DNA of 64,000 bases from Paenibacillus whitsoniae (lineage in GTDB: Bacteria; Bacillota; Bacilli; Paenibacillales; NBRC-103111): positions 955-64,954 of the forward strand of contig NZ_RXHU01000074.1 of assembly GCF_003955665.1 (NCBI RefSeq). Direction: 5' to 3'. The notes beneath the pieces are model-generated. The model was given only the letters and a program-made list of their open reading frames with translations. It did not search any database and was not told where the DNA came from. The position numbers were made by a program, and so were the translations under genes. This document shows positions 41,210-49,598 of this stretch, piece by piece; position 1 is the stretch's first letter; each line of letters begins with the position of its first letter.

Positions 41210-43885
41210 TCACGGAATGAGCTTCGTCCGCCTCGCTTTCTCAGCGACACGGCTGGTGTAGCCGCTTAGCGGCTTTTTGAGCAGAACCCCGACCCCATAG
41301 CACAGCAGCGCGAATATCACTAGCATACCCACATCACGCCATACCACAGACATCAGCATCCCACCGACCGCTTCACGAAGCAGACTGACTGCATAAGTAA
41401 AAGGCACGATCGGGTTCAGTTTCTGAAAAAACGCCGCCGCCGTACTGACCGGAAACGTCCCGCCGGAGCTGGAAAACTGGAGCACAAGAAAAATAATCCC
41501 GAGCCCCTTCCCGATATTGCCGAACACCGAGACGAGCGTATACGCGATCGACATGAAGACGAGGGAAATCAGGATCGCAAACAGGACGAACCACAGCTTG
41601 GCCACCACATACGTCCCGAGCAGGAACATATCCCCCATCGTTACAATCACCGCCTGGGCAATGCCGATCGTCAGGAAAATGAGCAGCCGTCCGAAGTAGA
41701 CATGGTACGACCGATAGACGCCATCCGCGTCCTCCACATCCACGCGCAGCATCGACACCAGCAGCATCGCGCCCACCCAGAGCGACAATGTTGTGTAAAA
41801 AGGCGACATCGCCGAGCCATAGTTCGGGATGGGGAAACGTTTCTGCTCCTTCATCAGGACGGGATTGGCGAGAAAATCGCTCTGCTTCTGAATATCCGCC
41901 TGCAAAAGCCGAAGCACCTCGTCCAGGCTGCCGCTGCCCTGGGCTTTACGGATTTGGTCGGCAGCCTTGCGCACGGCGTCCTCAAACGCCGGCAAGTCAT
42001 TCCTCACCAAATTTGCCGCCAGATGCACCGCACTCTCGACCTCCGGGAATTTGGTCTGATACAAGTCTGCAACCTTGCGGAGCTCGTCCTCCGCCGCAGG
42101 CAGATCGTTTTGCACGAAGTCAGACGCCTCTTTCAGCTTCTGCCCAACCTTCGGCAGGTCGTTCTTCACGAACGGCGCCGCTTCATTGATCGCCTGGGTG
42201 AAGGCGCCCATTTTCGCTTGCAGCGTCGTAGAAGCTTCGTGCACTTTGGCGCGAATGTCCGGCATCGCCTTTTGCAGCTCGTCCAGCCGGCCTTCGGCGA
42301 ACTGAACCCCCTGCTGCGCATCCGTCAGGATCTGCTTGATGTTCGGCAGCTGCGCCTGTAGGTTATGCAGCAGCGAAGCGGACGACTGCGCGGCGGACTG
42401 CAGCTGGGCGAGCGCTTTGGTCAGGTTCGGCACAATCTCCGTGTCGTACCGGGCGAGCATGCTGCCGATCGCTGCGCTTGCGGACTTGGACAGCGTGTTG
42501 AGGCCGGTCACAAGGTCTTTGACCGGGGTCTGGCCATTTTGCAGCGAGGTTTGGATTTTCGTCAGCGCCGCGAGCTGCTGCGTCAAATTCTGCTTCAGCG
42601 TGTTCAGCTCCGCGATCTGGCCCGCCATCGGATGATTCGGCAGGTACGTATTTAACCGCGTAAATAAATCGATGGTGCCGTCCACGACGGTGATGCCCGC
42701 CGTCAACTGCTTCGCGAGCACGTTCGCGATCGCCAGTGCCTGCTTCGGGTCGACGTTTACGCCCTGCAGCAGCTCCGTGAGCTGCGTGACGGCATTCGCC
42801 GTCTGCTGAAGCAGAAGGAGATTCTGCTTTACGACGGGGATCAGCGCCTGGAACGCCGGCTCGTTCTTGGCCAAGTACGCCGCGAGGCTGTCGGCGAAGG
42901 CGCCTCCCTGCGATGCGATGGTCTCCAGCTTCGGCAGATCTGCGATGGCGGACGTGACGAGCTGGTCCGTCTTATGCACAGTATCGACGGCCTTGTTCAG
43001 CGCCCCCTCGACCTGGTCAAAGTGCTGGTCGAGCTGGGCGACCTTGTCGGCTGCTTTTTGCAGCTCGGGCAGCTTCTGCTGGATGACCAGCACCTCCTGC
43101 GCAGCGTCCTGGATCTGGGGCCAGCGCTGCTGGATTTTCACCAGTGTATCCGCTGCTTGATTGATTTCAGGGATACGCTGCTCCAGCTCCACAATCTTCT
43201 GGCCTTTCGCTGCAATCTCCGGCAGCTTCGCCTCGATCTCCAGCGCCTTGTTCCCCATCTCCGTGATGTCAGGGAGGCGCTGCTCCAGCTCCAGGATTTT
43301 GCCCTCCATGTTGCGAATCGTCGGCAGCTCGCGCTGGACGTCGATGCCCAGCTCGTGCATGCGGGTGAGGATGGACGTGCTCACGGTTTTAATAAAATTC
43401 GTGGCAATCTGCTCCGTCACGCTGGAAGCGCCCTTGCTCGTGATTTTCGGAGCAACGGCGTTAATTTTTTCATTAACGGTATAAATGATTTCGGGCTTCT
43501 CCATTTGGCCGTCGACGATGCTCGTAATTTTACGCGAAAAATCAACGGGAAGAATCAGGCTCGCATAATACTCCCCTCTCTCCACGCCGTCGAGCGCCTC
43601 TTTCTGATTCACAAAGGTCCAGCCGAGCGTATGGTTGCTCTTCAGGCTCTCGATGACTTCGTTGCCGATGTTGATGGACTGCCCCTCCACCGTCGCGCCG
43701 ACGTCGTTGCTCGTCACCGCAATGCGGATGCCCGACGTGTTGGCGTACGGATCCCACATCGCTTCGAGATTGACCCATGCGTACACGGACGGCAAGATCG
43801 AGAGCGCCACCATCAGCAGGAGCCCCGTGGGCACACGCCATAAATTGAGAAGATCTGTCCGATAAATGCGAAAAATTTTCCTCAT
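41210..43885 (-). CDS. YhgE/Pip-family membrane protein
   Basis: Membrane protein of 891 residues. One hydrophobic helix near the N-terminus (about 17-37) precedes the extracellular YhgE/Pip N-domain (YAWVNLEAMWDPYANTSGIRI, then LILPVDFSRKI). A long helical stalk follows (about 190-640) rich in LPDI/LPEI repeats and Gln/Ala heptads. The C-terminus holds five to six helices (about 690-870) resembling the ABC-2 permease fold. The family includes the phage receptor Pip of Lactococcus and proteins linked to type VII secretion and heterologous phage infection; the cellular role is not settled. GGAGG precedes the ATG. The regular 20-residue-scale repeats in the stalk suggest a coiled coil spanning the wall. 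Confidence 0.87.
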   Translation of the reverse strand: MRKIFRIYRTDLLNLWRVPTGLLLMVALSILPSVYAWVNLEAMWDPYANTSGIRIAVTSNDVGATVEGQSINIGNEVIESLKSNHTLGWTFVNQKEALDGVERGEYYASLILPVDFSRKITSIVDGQMEKPEIIYTVNEKINAVAPKITSKGASSVTEQIATNFIKTVSTSILTRMHELGIDVQRELPTIRNMEGKILELEQRLPDITEMGNKALEIEAKLPEIAAKGQKIVELEQRIPEINQAADTLVKIQQRWPQIQDAAQEVLVIQQKLPELQKAADKVAQLDQHFDQVEGALNKAVDTVHKTDQLVTSAIADLPKLETIASQGGAFADSLAAYLAKNEPAFQALIPVVKQNLLLLQQTANAVTQLTELLQGVNVDPKQALAIANVLAKQLTAGITVVDGTIDLFTRLNTYLPNHPMAGQIAELNTLKQNLTQQLAALTKIQTSLQNGQTPVKDLVTGLNTLSKSASAAIGSMLARYDTEIVPNLTKALAQLQSAAQSSASLLHNLQAQLPNIKQILTDAQQGVQFAEGRLDELQKAMPDIRAKVHEASTTLQAKMGAFTQAINEAAPFVKNDLPKVGQKLKEASDFVQNDLPAAEDELRKVADLYQTKFPEVESAVHLAANLVRNDLPAFEDAVRKAADQIRKAQGSGSLDEVLRLLQADIQKQSDFLANPVLMKEQKRFPIPNYGSAMSPFYTTLSLWVGAMLLVSMLRVDVEDADGVYRSYHVYFGRLLIFLTIGIAQAVIVTMGDMFLLGTYVVAKLWFVLFAILISLVFMSIAYTLVSVFGNIGKGLGIIFLVLQFSSSGGTFPVSTAAAFFQKLNPIVPFTYAVSLLREAVGGMLMSVVWRDVGMLVIFALLCYGVGVLLKKPLSGYTSRVAEKARRTKLIP

Positions 43886-43994
43886 GCTGCCTCCGGGAAA
43901 AAGTGGATTTGGTTCTTAATGTTGCCACGGAGGGGCTTTGCCATGCATCGTGAATTGAATGGCAAACAAATGTCAGATTTCACTACATTGAATT

Positions 43995-44008
43995 TTGTAA
44001 ATTTACAA
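43995..44008. promoter_or_regulatory. perfect 14-bp palindrome between divergent genes
   Basis: TTGTAAATTTACAA is a perfect palindrome flanked by AAT on both sides, in the 255-base spacer between the Pip-family gene and the amidohydrolase operon. Its position 47 bases upstream of the -35 at 44055 suits an activator site. The PucR-type regulator of that operon is one candidate ligand. Confidence 0.4.
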
Positions 44009-44054
44009 TTGAAACCGTGTTTTTTTCAAAAACCACAATCCTCCCCGGCTTTCA

Positions 44055-44084
44055 TTGACCTCATTTTAGAAATCGCTCTATAAT
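44055..44084 (+). promoter_or_regulatory. sigma-A type promoter of the amidohydrolase operon
   Basis: TTGACC at 44055-44060 and TATAAT at 44079-44084 are separated by 18 bases. The start of transcription would lie about 50 bases before the first codon at 44141. Confidence 0.75.
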
Positions 44085-44140
44085 TCGGGTAAGCGAAAGA
44101 AACATGTGATGAAAACTAACATTAAAAGAGGATAATCACA

Positions 44141-45385
44141 ATGAACCCAACTCTCAGGATTCAACGCTTTACCAATCCCGGCTATCCCCATGCAATGGAC
44201 GCCGTCATTCAAGGAGGTCGCATCGCATCTATCCAGCCCCACCAAGATCTCGCTGATGACGACGCAACTTCCATCGATGCGCGAGGACGACTCCTGCTCC
44301 CTGGTTTGATCGAACCGCATATCCATCTCGACAAAGCGTTCCTGCTGCCTCACATGAAAGAGGATGTCTCCTCGATTGCAGAAGCTATCGCCTCAACGGC
44401 TGTACTAAAGCGTTCCTTCACCAAGACAGATATCGCAGAACGCGCGAAGCAGACGCTTTATCAGGCTATTGCCAACGGGGTTACCCACATGCGTTGCCAT
44501 GTTGAAATCGATCCGATCGTACGACTGCTCGGCATGGAGGTGATGCTGGAGCTCAAGGCGCAGTTCCAAGACCGGATCACGCTGCAAATCGTCGCCTTCC
44601 CGCAAGAAGGCATCGCCAAACAACCTGGCACCGAAGAGCTGCTCCGGCAAGCAATGGCGCTAGGAGCCGATGCGATCGGCGGCATCACGTACCAGGACGA
44701 AGATGTGGAGATGCACCTTCGCACCGTGTTCAATCTGGCTCGCGAGTTCGGAACACCGATCGATCTGCACGCCGACTTTTCCGACGACCCTCAGATGCTT
44801 GCCATCCGCACCATCATCCACATGACTGAAGCATACGGCTTGCAGGGTCGCGTAAGCGTCGGCCACTTAACCTCGCTTGGTTCGCTTCCCCCGGCACAAG
44901 CTGAACCCATTTGCCAAGCCATCGCCAAGGCAGCCATTCATGTGATGACCCTTCCCGCCACAGATCTGTATCTCAACGGTCGCAACGACACTCACCGTCT
45001 CCGCCGGGGACTCACACCCGTCGCCATGCTGCTGAAGCAGGGAGCTAATGTCATCTATGGGAGCAACAATATCCAGAATCCTTTCACCCCATTCGGCACA
45101 GCCGATCCGCTCGACACCGGCTTACTGCTTGCCCAAACCGCCCACATGGGCTCCAAAACAGATGCGCTGACCCTGCTTGACATGGCTACCACGCGCGCCG
45201 CCAATGCGCTGGGCATCCGCAATTACGGTCTTCGCGTCGGAGCCGACGCCGATCTCGTTCTGTTCGAAGCGACTGACCCCCGCAGCGCTTTGTATGAACG
45301 AGCCCCCCGCAGCTTCGTATGGAAACGCGGGCAGCTCGTCGCTTCGACGAGCAAGACAACGGCTTTTTACCCGGTTCAACACTGA
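44141..45385 (+). CDS. cytosine-deaminase-like amidohydrolase (first of two), Asn at the usual metal Asp
   Basis: Amidohydrolase of 414 residues with the first metal pair H60-x-H62 in EPHIHLDKAF, later His residues in MRCHVEIDP, IDLHADFSDD and SVGHLTSL, and a C-terminal composite sheet domain. Closest in pattern to cytosine deaminase/AtzC-type enzymes that hydrolyse amino groups on nitrogen heterocycles. The position of the catalytic metal-binding Asp (GHDD in E. coli CodA) reads GSNN here (Asn309-Asn310). This may mean an altered chemistry or a subfamily trait. It opens an operon with a PucR regulator, a second amidohydrolase and a binding protein. Substrate unknown; a pyrimidine, pterin or similar ring is inferred. 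Confidence 0.8.
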   Translation: MNPTLRIQRFTNPGYPHAMDAVIQGGRIASIQPHQDLADDDATSIDARGRLLLPGLIEPHIHLDKAFLLPHMKEDVSSIAEAIASTAVLKRSFTKTDIAERAKQTLYQAIANGVTHMRCHVEIDPIVRLLGMEVMLELKAQFQDRITLQIVAFPQEGIAKQPGTEELLRQAMALGADAIGGITYQDEDVEMHLRTVFNLAREFGTPIDLHADFSDDPQMLAIRTIIHMTEAYGLQGRVSVGHLTSLGSLPPAQAEPICQAIAKAAIHVMTLPATDLYLNGRNDTHRLRRGLTPVAMLLKQGANVIYGSNNIQNPFTPFGTADPLDTGLLLAQTAHMGSKTDALTLLDMATTRAANALGIRNYGLRVGADADLVLFEATDPRSALYERAPRSFVWKRGQLVASTSKTTAFYPVQH

Positions 45386-45413
45386 TTCCACTAACGAAGG
45401 GAGTTCCATTCAC

Positions 45414-47033
45414 ATGCACTTGACCGTCGAGGAAGCCCTGACCATTTACCCCTTATCTCATGCCAAGCTTGTTGCCGGACACCAGGGCGTAAACCGCATG
45501 CTGCGATCCGTCAACGTCATGGACGCTCCAGACGCCGGAGACTGGATCAAAACCGGTGAGATGCTGCTCACCACCGCGTATGCGATGAAAGATCAACTCG
45601 ACATCGCGCTATCCCTTTTGCGAATGCTTGATGAACGAGGAGGAGCCGGTCTCGGCATCAAGGTCGGCCGCTACTGGTCAGCGATTCCGCAAGAGCTGTT
45701 TGACGAAGCTAACCGCCTGCACATCCCGATCCTGGAGCTGCCTTTCGAGTTTACATTTTCCGATCAGATGGATGCATTATTCAGCGCAGACCATACCAAG
45801 ACGACGAAGAAATTGCAACTTGTCCTGGAAAAACAAAAGCAGCTTATGCAGTACGCCCTTCGTCAGAAAGAAACCGGCAGTTTATTCCCGATGATTTCCG
45901 GCATTCTCGGCTATCCGCTCGCTGTGTTCGGGCAAAGCGGCCATCTCCTGTACAATAACACAGCACTCACAGACGAGACGCTGCTGGATGGGTGGCCCTG
46001 GCCGGCTGCCCCCCGATGGGAAGGCTTTGGCGACAGCCGCTGCTTCCGCCTTCCGCTGATGCAAGGCCAATCCTGCGCTGGGTGCATGAAGATCTATCTC
46101 AATGCGCCCCACATGCTGAAAGAGGAAGAAGCACTGTTCCATCAAGCTGCGGAAATTGTGACCCACCACCTCACCCCCCATGTCGAGCAACGTAAAAACA
46201 CATCTCGCCAACATCAGTTGAACAGCGCTTTTGCCGGTTTTTTCAATCGCGAATTTTCGTTTCACGACTTGATGCGAAGCTGCGACCATCACGAGGTTAC
46301 GGCACTTTCAGGAACATACCAATGCGTCTTCACGACCGTATCGCTCCAGCATCCGAACCGAAGCCGGCTATTGAATGAAACGCGACAACTGCTGATGTAT
46401 CACTCGCTTATGCAGGCCTATGAGTCTGAGCATCTTTACCTGGAGGATGGTCTTCTCTCGATTTTCAAACTCCCGGAAGAGCAGCCCTTCCATAAAAAAG
46501 ATTTTACTTCCACGCTCAGCGCCTGCCTGTCCGGTTCCGCCAGTTTGTCGCGCAACCCGAATTTATCCGGTGTACAATGCTGGGTAAGCCGCACCAAATC
46601 GAAGCCCGAGCTTTTGCACAACGCTTATCGGGAGTGTCTGGAGACGAAACAGGCGGCAGAACGACTGCAAATCAAACATACTTTGCTGCATTATGAATCC
46701 ATTGAGCTGTTCTCCCTGTTCCAACATCTGTCTGAGGAAGCGATGATCAATTACGCGACCCAAATTCTTGAACCCATTTACAGCAAAAACAAACTAATCG
46801 ACCCCGAACTGGTACTAACGCTTGAGATGTACTTTGAATACGACGGCTCGATCAACGAAACAAGCCGCTATCTGTTCGTTCATCGCAATACCGTATCCTA
46901 CCGTTTGGAGAAACTCGCAGATATTCTTCAAATGGACTTCAAAAAAATGAACGACCTTCTTCGCCTCAAGCTTGCTTTTCTGTTCCGAAGCTACTTAAAA
47001 CATCGCGATTCGCATGAAATGTATCGCACATAA
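45414..47033 (+). CDS. PucR-family transcriptional regulator
   Basis: Regulator of 539 residues. The N-terminal PucR domain (about 5-125) contains GHQGVNRMLRSVNVMDAPD and ILELPFEFTFSDQMDALF. A middle region follows without clear motifs, and a C-terminal helix-turn-helix (about 480-535) reads INETSRYLFVHRNTVSYRLEKL. PucR-type proteins activate purine or heterocycle catabolism genes. The ATG at 45414 is chosen because it begins the PucR domain and AAGGGAG lies upstream; longer open frame to 45177 overlaps the previous gene. Its place inside the operon suggests it controls the flanking amidohydrolases and the binding protein. Confidence 0.87.
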   Translation: MHLTVEEALTIYPLSHAKLVAGHQGVNRMLRSVNVMDAPDAGDWIKTGEMLLTTAYAMKDQLDIALSLLRMLDERGGAGLGIKVGRYWSAIPQELFDEANRLHIPILELPFEFTFSDQMDALFSADHTKTTKKLQLVLEKQKQLMQYALRQKETGSLFPMISGILGYPLAVFGQSGHLLYNNTALTDETLLDGWPWPAAPRWEGFGDSRCFRLPLMQGQSCAGCMKIYLNAPHMLKEEEALFHQAAEIVTHHLTPHVEQRKNTSRQHQLNSAFAGFFNREFSFHDLMRSCDHHEVTALSGTYQCVFTTVSLQHPNRSRLLNETRQLLMYHSLMQAYESEHLYLEDGLLSIFKLPEEQPFHKKDFTSTLSACLSGSASLSRNPNLSGVQCWVSRTKSKPELLHNAYRECLETKQAAERLQIKHTLLHYESIELFSLFQHLSEEAMINYATQILEPIYSKNKLIDPELVLTLEMYFEYDGSINETSRYLFVHRNTVSYRLEKLADILQMDFKKMNDLLRLKLAFLFRSYLKHRDSHEMYRT

Positions 47034-47045
47034 GGAGGGTTCTTC

Positions 47046-48236
47046 GTGGATCAATGGCTTTGCAACGTACAAGTGAACGGCACCCTCCAGGATGTGCATC
47101 TGCTCAATGGCGTCATCCACCGCATGGTCCCCGCCGGCTCGGTCTCAGGGTGGGACGCCCGAGAAATGCTCATGCTCCCTCTTTTCAAGGACGCCCACGT
47201 GCACCTGGACAAAGCGTTTCCAGATCAGACCTGGATTTCGCGCCGCCGCGTCACTTCCTTATTCGAGCAATTTCAAATGGAGAAGCATCTCCTTGCCGAG
47301 ATCCGAACAAGTCAGAAGGAACGGGCACGCGCCATTTTACAGGATATGCTCGAGAACGGAACGTCTTCCCTTCGGGTCCATGTCGATATCGATCCCGAAA
47401 TCGGCCTCTCTCATCTCGCTATGGTGCAGGAGCTGCAAGCGGAATATCAAGGCATTCTCACCATGGAAATCGTCGCTTTTCCCCAGCAGGGGTTGCTTCG
47501 GTCACATGCAGCTCCCCTGATTGAACAAGCGATGCAGGCCGGCGCTTCAATCGTCGGCGGCGTCGATCCTGCAGGCGTAGACCTTGACATCGAACGATGC
47601 TTGAAAACCATTTTCGACATCAGCACAGCCTATGACGCTGAGGTGGATATTCACCTGCATGATCCCGGCCATCTCGGCCTCTTCACAATCAAGCGCATCA
47701 TGGCGTACACCGAGCAGTATGGCAAGCAGGGGCAAGTCACCGTGAGTCATGCCTACTGTTTAGGCGAGGTATCTGCACAGGAATCCCTCGAAACGGCCAA
47801 ACAGTTGGCGGAGCTGGATATTGCCATCGTCACGAGTGTGCCCATCGATTCCGCCATGCCTCGCATCGAACAGCTTACAGAGGCGGGCGTCCGTGTTGCG
47901 CTCGGTTCGGATCATACCGGTCTCGATGCTTGGACGCCGTTCGGCTTCACCGATCTCCTTCAGCGTGCACGGCGCTTGGCGGATATGCACCGTTGGCACG
48001 ACGACGCGCGCCTGCGCAGCGTTTTCACTTATCTCGGCTCGACAGCTTCATCCTTCCGCGTCGGGGATTCAGCCGACTTTTCGCTGGTCCGCGCCCTGAA
48101 CTGCGAACACGCCGCCGCCATCGCTCCGCCGCGCGAAATCGTATGCATTCGCGGCGTTCCTGTCGCCGGCCGTCAGCGTCATCTAGCATGGCACTCTGAA
48201 CAAAACAAACCAAATATTGAGGAGAGATTTCAATGA
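47046..48236 (+). CDS. cytosine-deaminase-like amidohydrolase (second of two)
   Basis: Amidohydrolase of 396 residues, paralogous to the gene at 44141. It starts with GTG behind AAGGAGGG. The metal pair is in DAHVHLDKAF, further His residues in LRVHVDIDPE, VDIHLHDPGH and VTVSHAYCLG, and here the catalytic Asp is kept in VALGSDHTGLDAW. This makes it the better candidate for a working deaminase of the pair. The two enzymes may act in sequence on one heterocycle or form a mixed complex (inference). The stop codon overlaps the start of the binding-protein gene (ATGA). Confidence 0.82.
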   Translation: MDQWLCNVQVNGTLQDVHLLNGVIHRMVPAGSVSGWDAREMLMLPLFKDAHVHLDKAFPDQTWISRRRVTSLFEQFQMEKHLLAEIRTSQKERARAILQDMLENGTSSLRVHVDIDPEIGLSHLAMVQELQAEYQGILTMEIVAFPQQGLLRSHAAPLIEQAMQAGASIVGGVDPAGVDLDIERCLKTIFDISTAYDAEVDIHLHDPGHLGLFTIKRIMAYTEQYGKQGQVTVSHAYCLGEVSAQESLETAKQLAELDIAIVTSVPIDSAMPRIEQLTEAGVRVALGSDHTGLDAWTPFGFTDLLQRARRLADMHRWHDDARLRSVFTYLGSTASSFRVGDSADFSLVRALNCEHAAAIAPPREIVCIRGVPVAGRQRHLAWHSEQNKPNIEERFQ

Positions 48237-49264
48237 ACACTTCAGGACTACTCAAAGCAAGCAGCGCCGCCATCATCACCACCCTTGTACTAACCGCCTG
48301 CGGTTCCAGCTCCACAACTGCGCCTGAAGCTTCCGTTAACACGGCAGCTCCTGCATCGGCGGGTACCTCTAAAAAAACGGATAAGATTACGCAAACGATG
48401 AGCTGGTTCGCCCAGCCGGAGATGGGTGGACATTACGCCGCGCAGATCGCTAAAATCTACGAAAAGGCCGGCTTGGACGTGACGCTTCAGCAGGGCGGTC
48501 CTCAGGTGTCCAACGTGCAGTTGGTGGCAAGCGGCAAGATACAATTCGCGATGGCCAATGCCGACGAAGTCGTGCTCGCCAGAGAACAAGGGATTCCCGT
48601 CAAAGTCATTTACGCCAATCTTCAAACGAACCCGCAGAATCTCATTTTCCACAAAAACTCCGGCATCACGAAAATTGAAGACCTTAACGGACGCAAGGTT
48701 TACACAGCCGTCGGCTTCCCATTCTGGCAGTATATGAGCTTCAAATACAAGCTGGACAAAGTTCAGATCCAGAGCTATACAGGATCGTTAGCCGGCTTCT
48801 CCGCAGATAAAGATTCCGTAACCCAAGGCTTCGCCACCAACGAACCGTATGTGCTGAAAAAGCAGGGCGTAGACGTCAGTTGGTTCCTGAACGCCGATCT
48901 CGGATATAACCCGTACGGAAACGTCGTCATTGCGACAGATGCGTTCATCCAGAAAAATCCCGACCTCATCAAGCGTTACTTGAAGGCCACGACCGAGGGC
49001 TGGGATTATTATTACGCTCATAGCGACGAGATCAACAAAGAAATTAATGGCGTTAATAAAGATTATGATCTTGACCATCTCAAGGATGCGCAGGAGGTGG
49101 CAAAAGACTTCATCTTTGGCGGCGATGCCAAGACTCACGGTGTCGGCTACATGTCCGAAGAACGCTGGCAAACGCTTGTCAGTCAAATGAAAGAAGCCGG
49201 CATGATTAAACAGGATATATCTCCGAAGGATTTATTCACCAACGATTTTTTACCCACCAAATAG
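48233..49264 (+). CDS. THI5/SsuA-type ABC binding lipoprotein without partner genes
   Basis: Lipoprotein of 343 residues with a lipobox in VLTACGSSS (Cys near 23) and an NMT1/THI5-like binding fold: SWFAQPEMGGHYAAQIAKIY, VQLVASGKIQFAMANADEVV and FATNEPYVLKKQGVDVSWF. Related proteins bind thiamine pyrimidine precursors, riboflavin precursors, sulfonates or taurine. It overlaps the second amidohydrolase by ATGA, so it probably captures the compound that the enzymes process. No permease or ATPase gene follows; they must be elsewhere. A hairpin follows the stop codon. Confidence 0.85.
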   Translation: MNTSGLLKASSAAIITTLVLTACGSSSTTAPEASVNTAAPASAGTSKKTDKITQTMSWFAQPEMGGHYAAQIAKIYEKAGLDVTLQQGGPQVSNVQLVASGKIQFAMANADEVVLAREQGIPVKVIYANLQTNPQNLIFHKNSGITKIEDLNGRKVYTAVGFPFWQYMSFKYKLDKVQIQSYTGSLAGFSADKDSVTQGFATNEPYVLKKQGVDVSWFLNADLGYNPYGNVVIATDAFIQKNPDLIKRYLKATTEGWDYYYAHSDEINKEINGVNKDYDLDHLKDAQEVAKDFIFGGDAKTHGVGYMSEERWQTLVSQMKEAGMIKQDISPKDLFTNDFLPTK

Positions 49265-49269
49265 ATAAA

Positions 49270-49311
49270 AAGCTTCCGCCTTCGCGCCTCTGCACGAATG
49301 GACGGAAGCTT
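49270..49311 (+). terminator. hairpin after the amidohydrolase operon
   Basis: AAGCTTCCG and CGGAAGCTT form a perfect 9-bp stem with a 24-base loop. The T-tail is weak (TGCTGCG), so termination efficiency is uncertain. Confidence 0.55.
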
Positions 49312-49343
49312 GCTGCGTTGGCAGCCTATCATCTATCATTTAT

Positions 49344-49550
49344 TCATGCCCGGGCTGCCTGCATGAATGCCTCCGCCATAGGAATAGGCGATTTCGAGTC
49401 CGTCAATGGTAATCTAATTGGCCGTGATCGTGGTGGAGACATAAAAGGTAGTTGCAGCCGCATGGACTTCTGTCCATGGATGATTCCAATTGCAATCAGT
49501 AAAAAGGCCATGGCCAAAACCACTGAAAACACAAATGAACCTCTTTTCAT
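49344..49550 (-). CDS. putative small exported or membrane-anchored protein, 68 aa
   Basis: Short gene starting MKRGSFVFSVVLAMAFLLIA, a typical signal peptide or membrane anchor, followed by a Pro/Arg/Ser-rich tail. AAGGAG lies nine bases upstream of the ATG at 49550. No homologue is recognised. The good ribosome binding site and the positively charged, then hydrophobic, N-terminus speak for a real gene; the short, low-information tail leaves doubt. Confidence 0.5.
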   Translation of the reverse strand: MKRGSFVFSVVLAMAFLLIAIGIIHGQKSMRLQLPFMSPPRSRPIRLPLTDSKSPIPMAEAFMQAARA

Positions 49551-49598
49551 CCGAACCACTCCTTCATAATTAGAAGAGAAGCAGAAGACCAAACTGCA

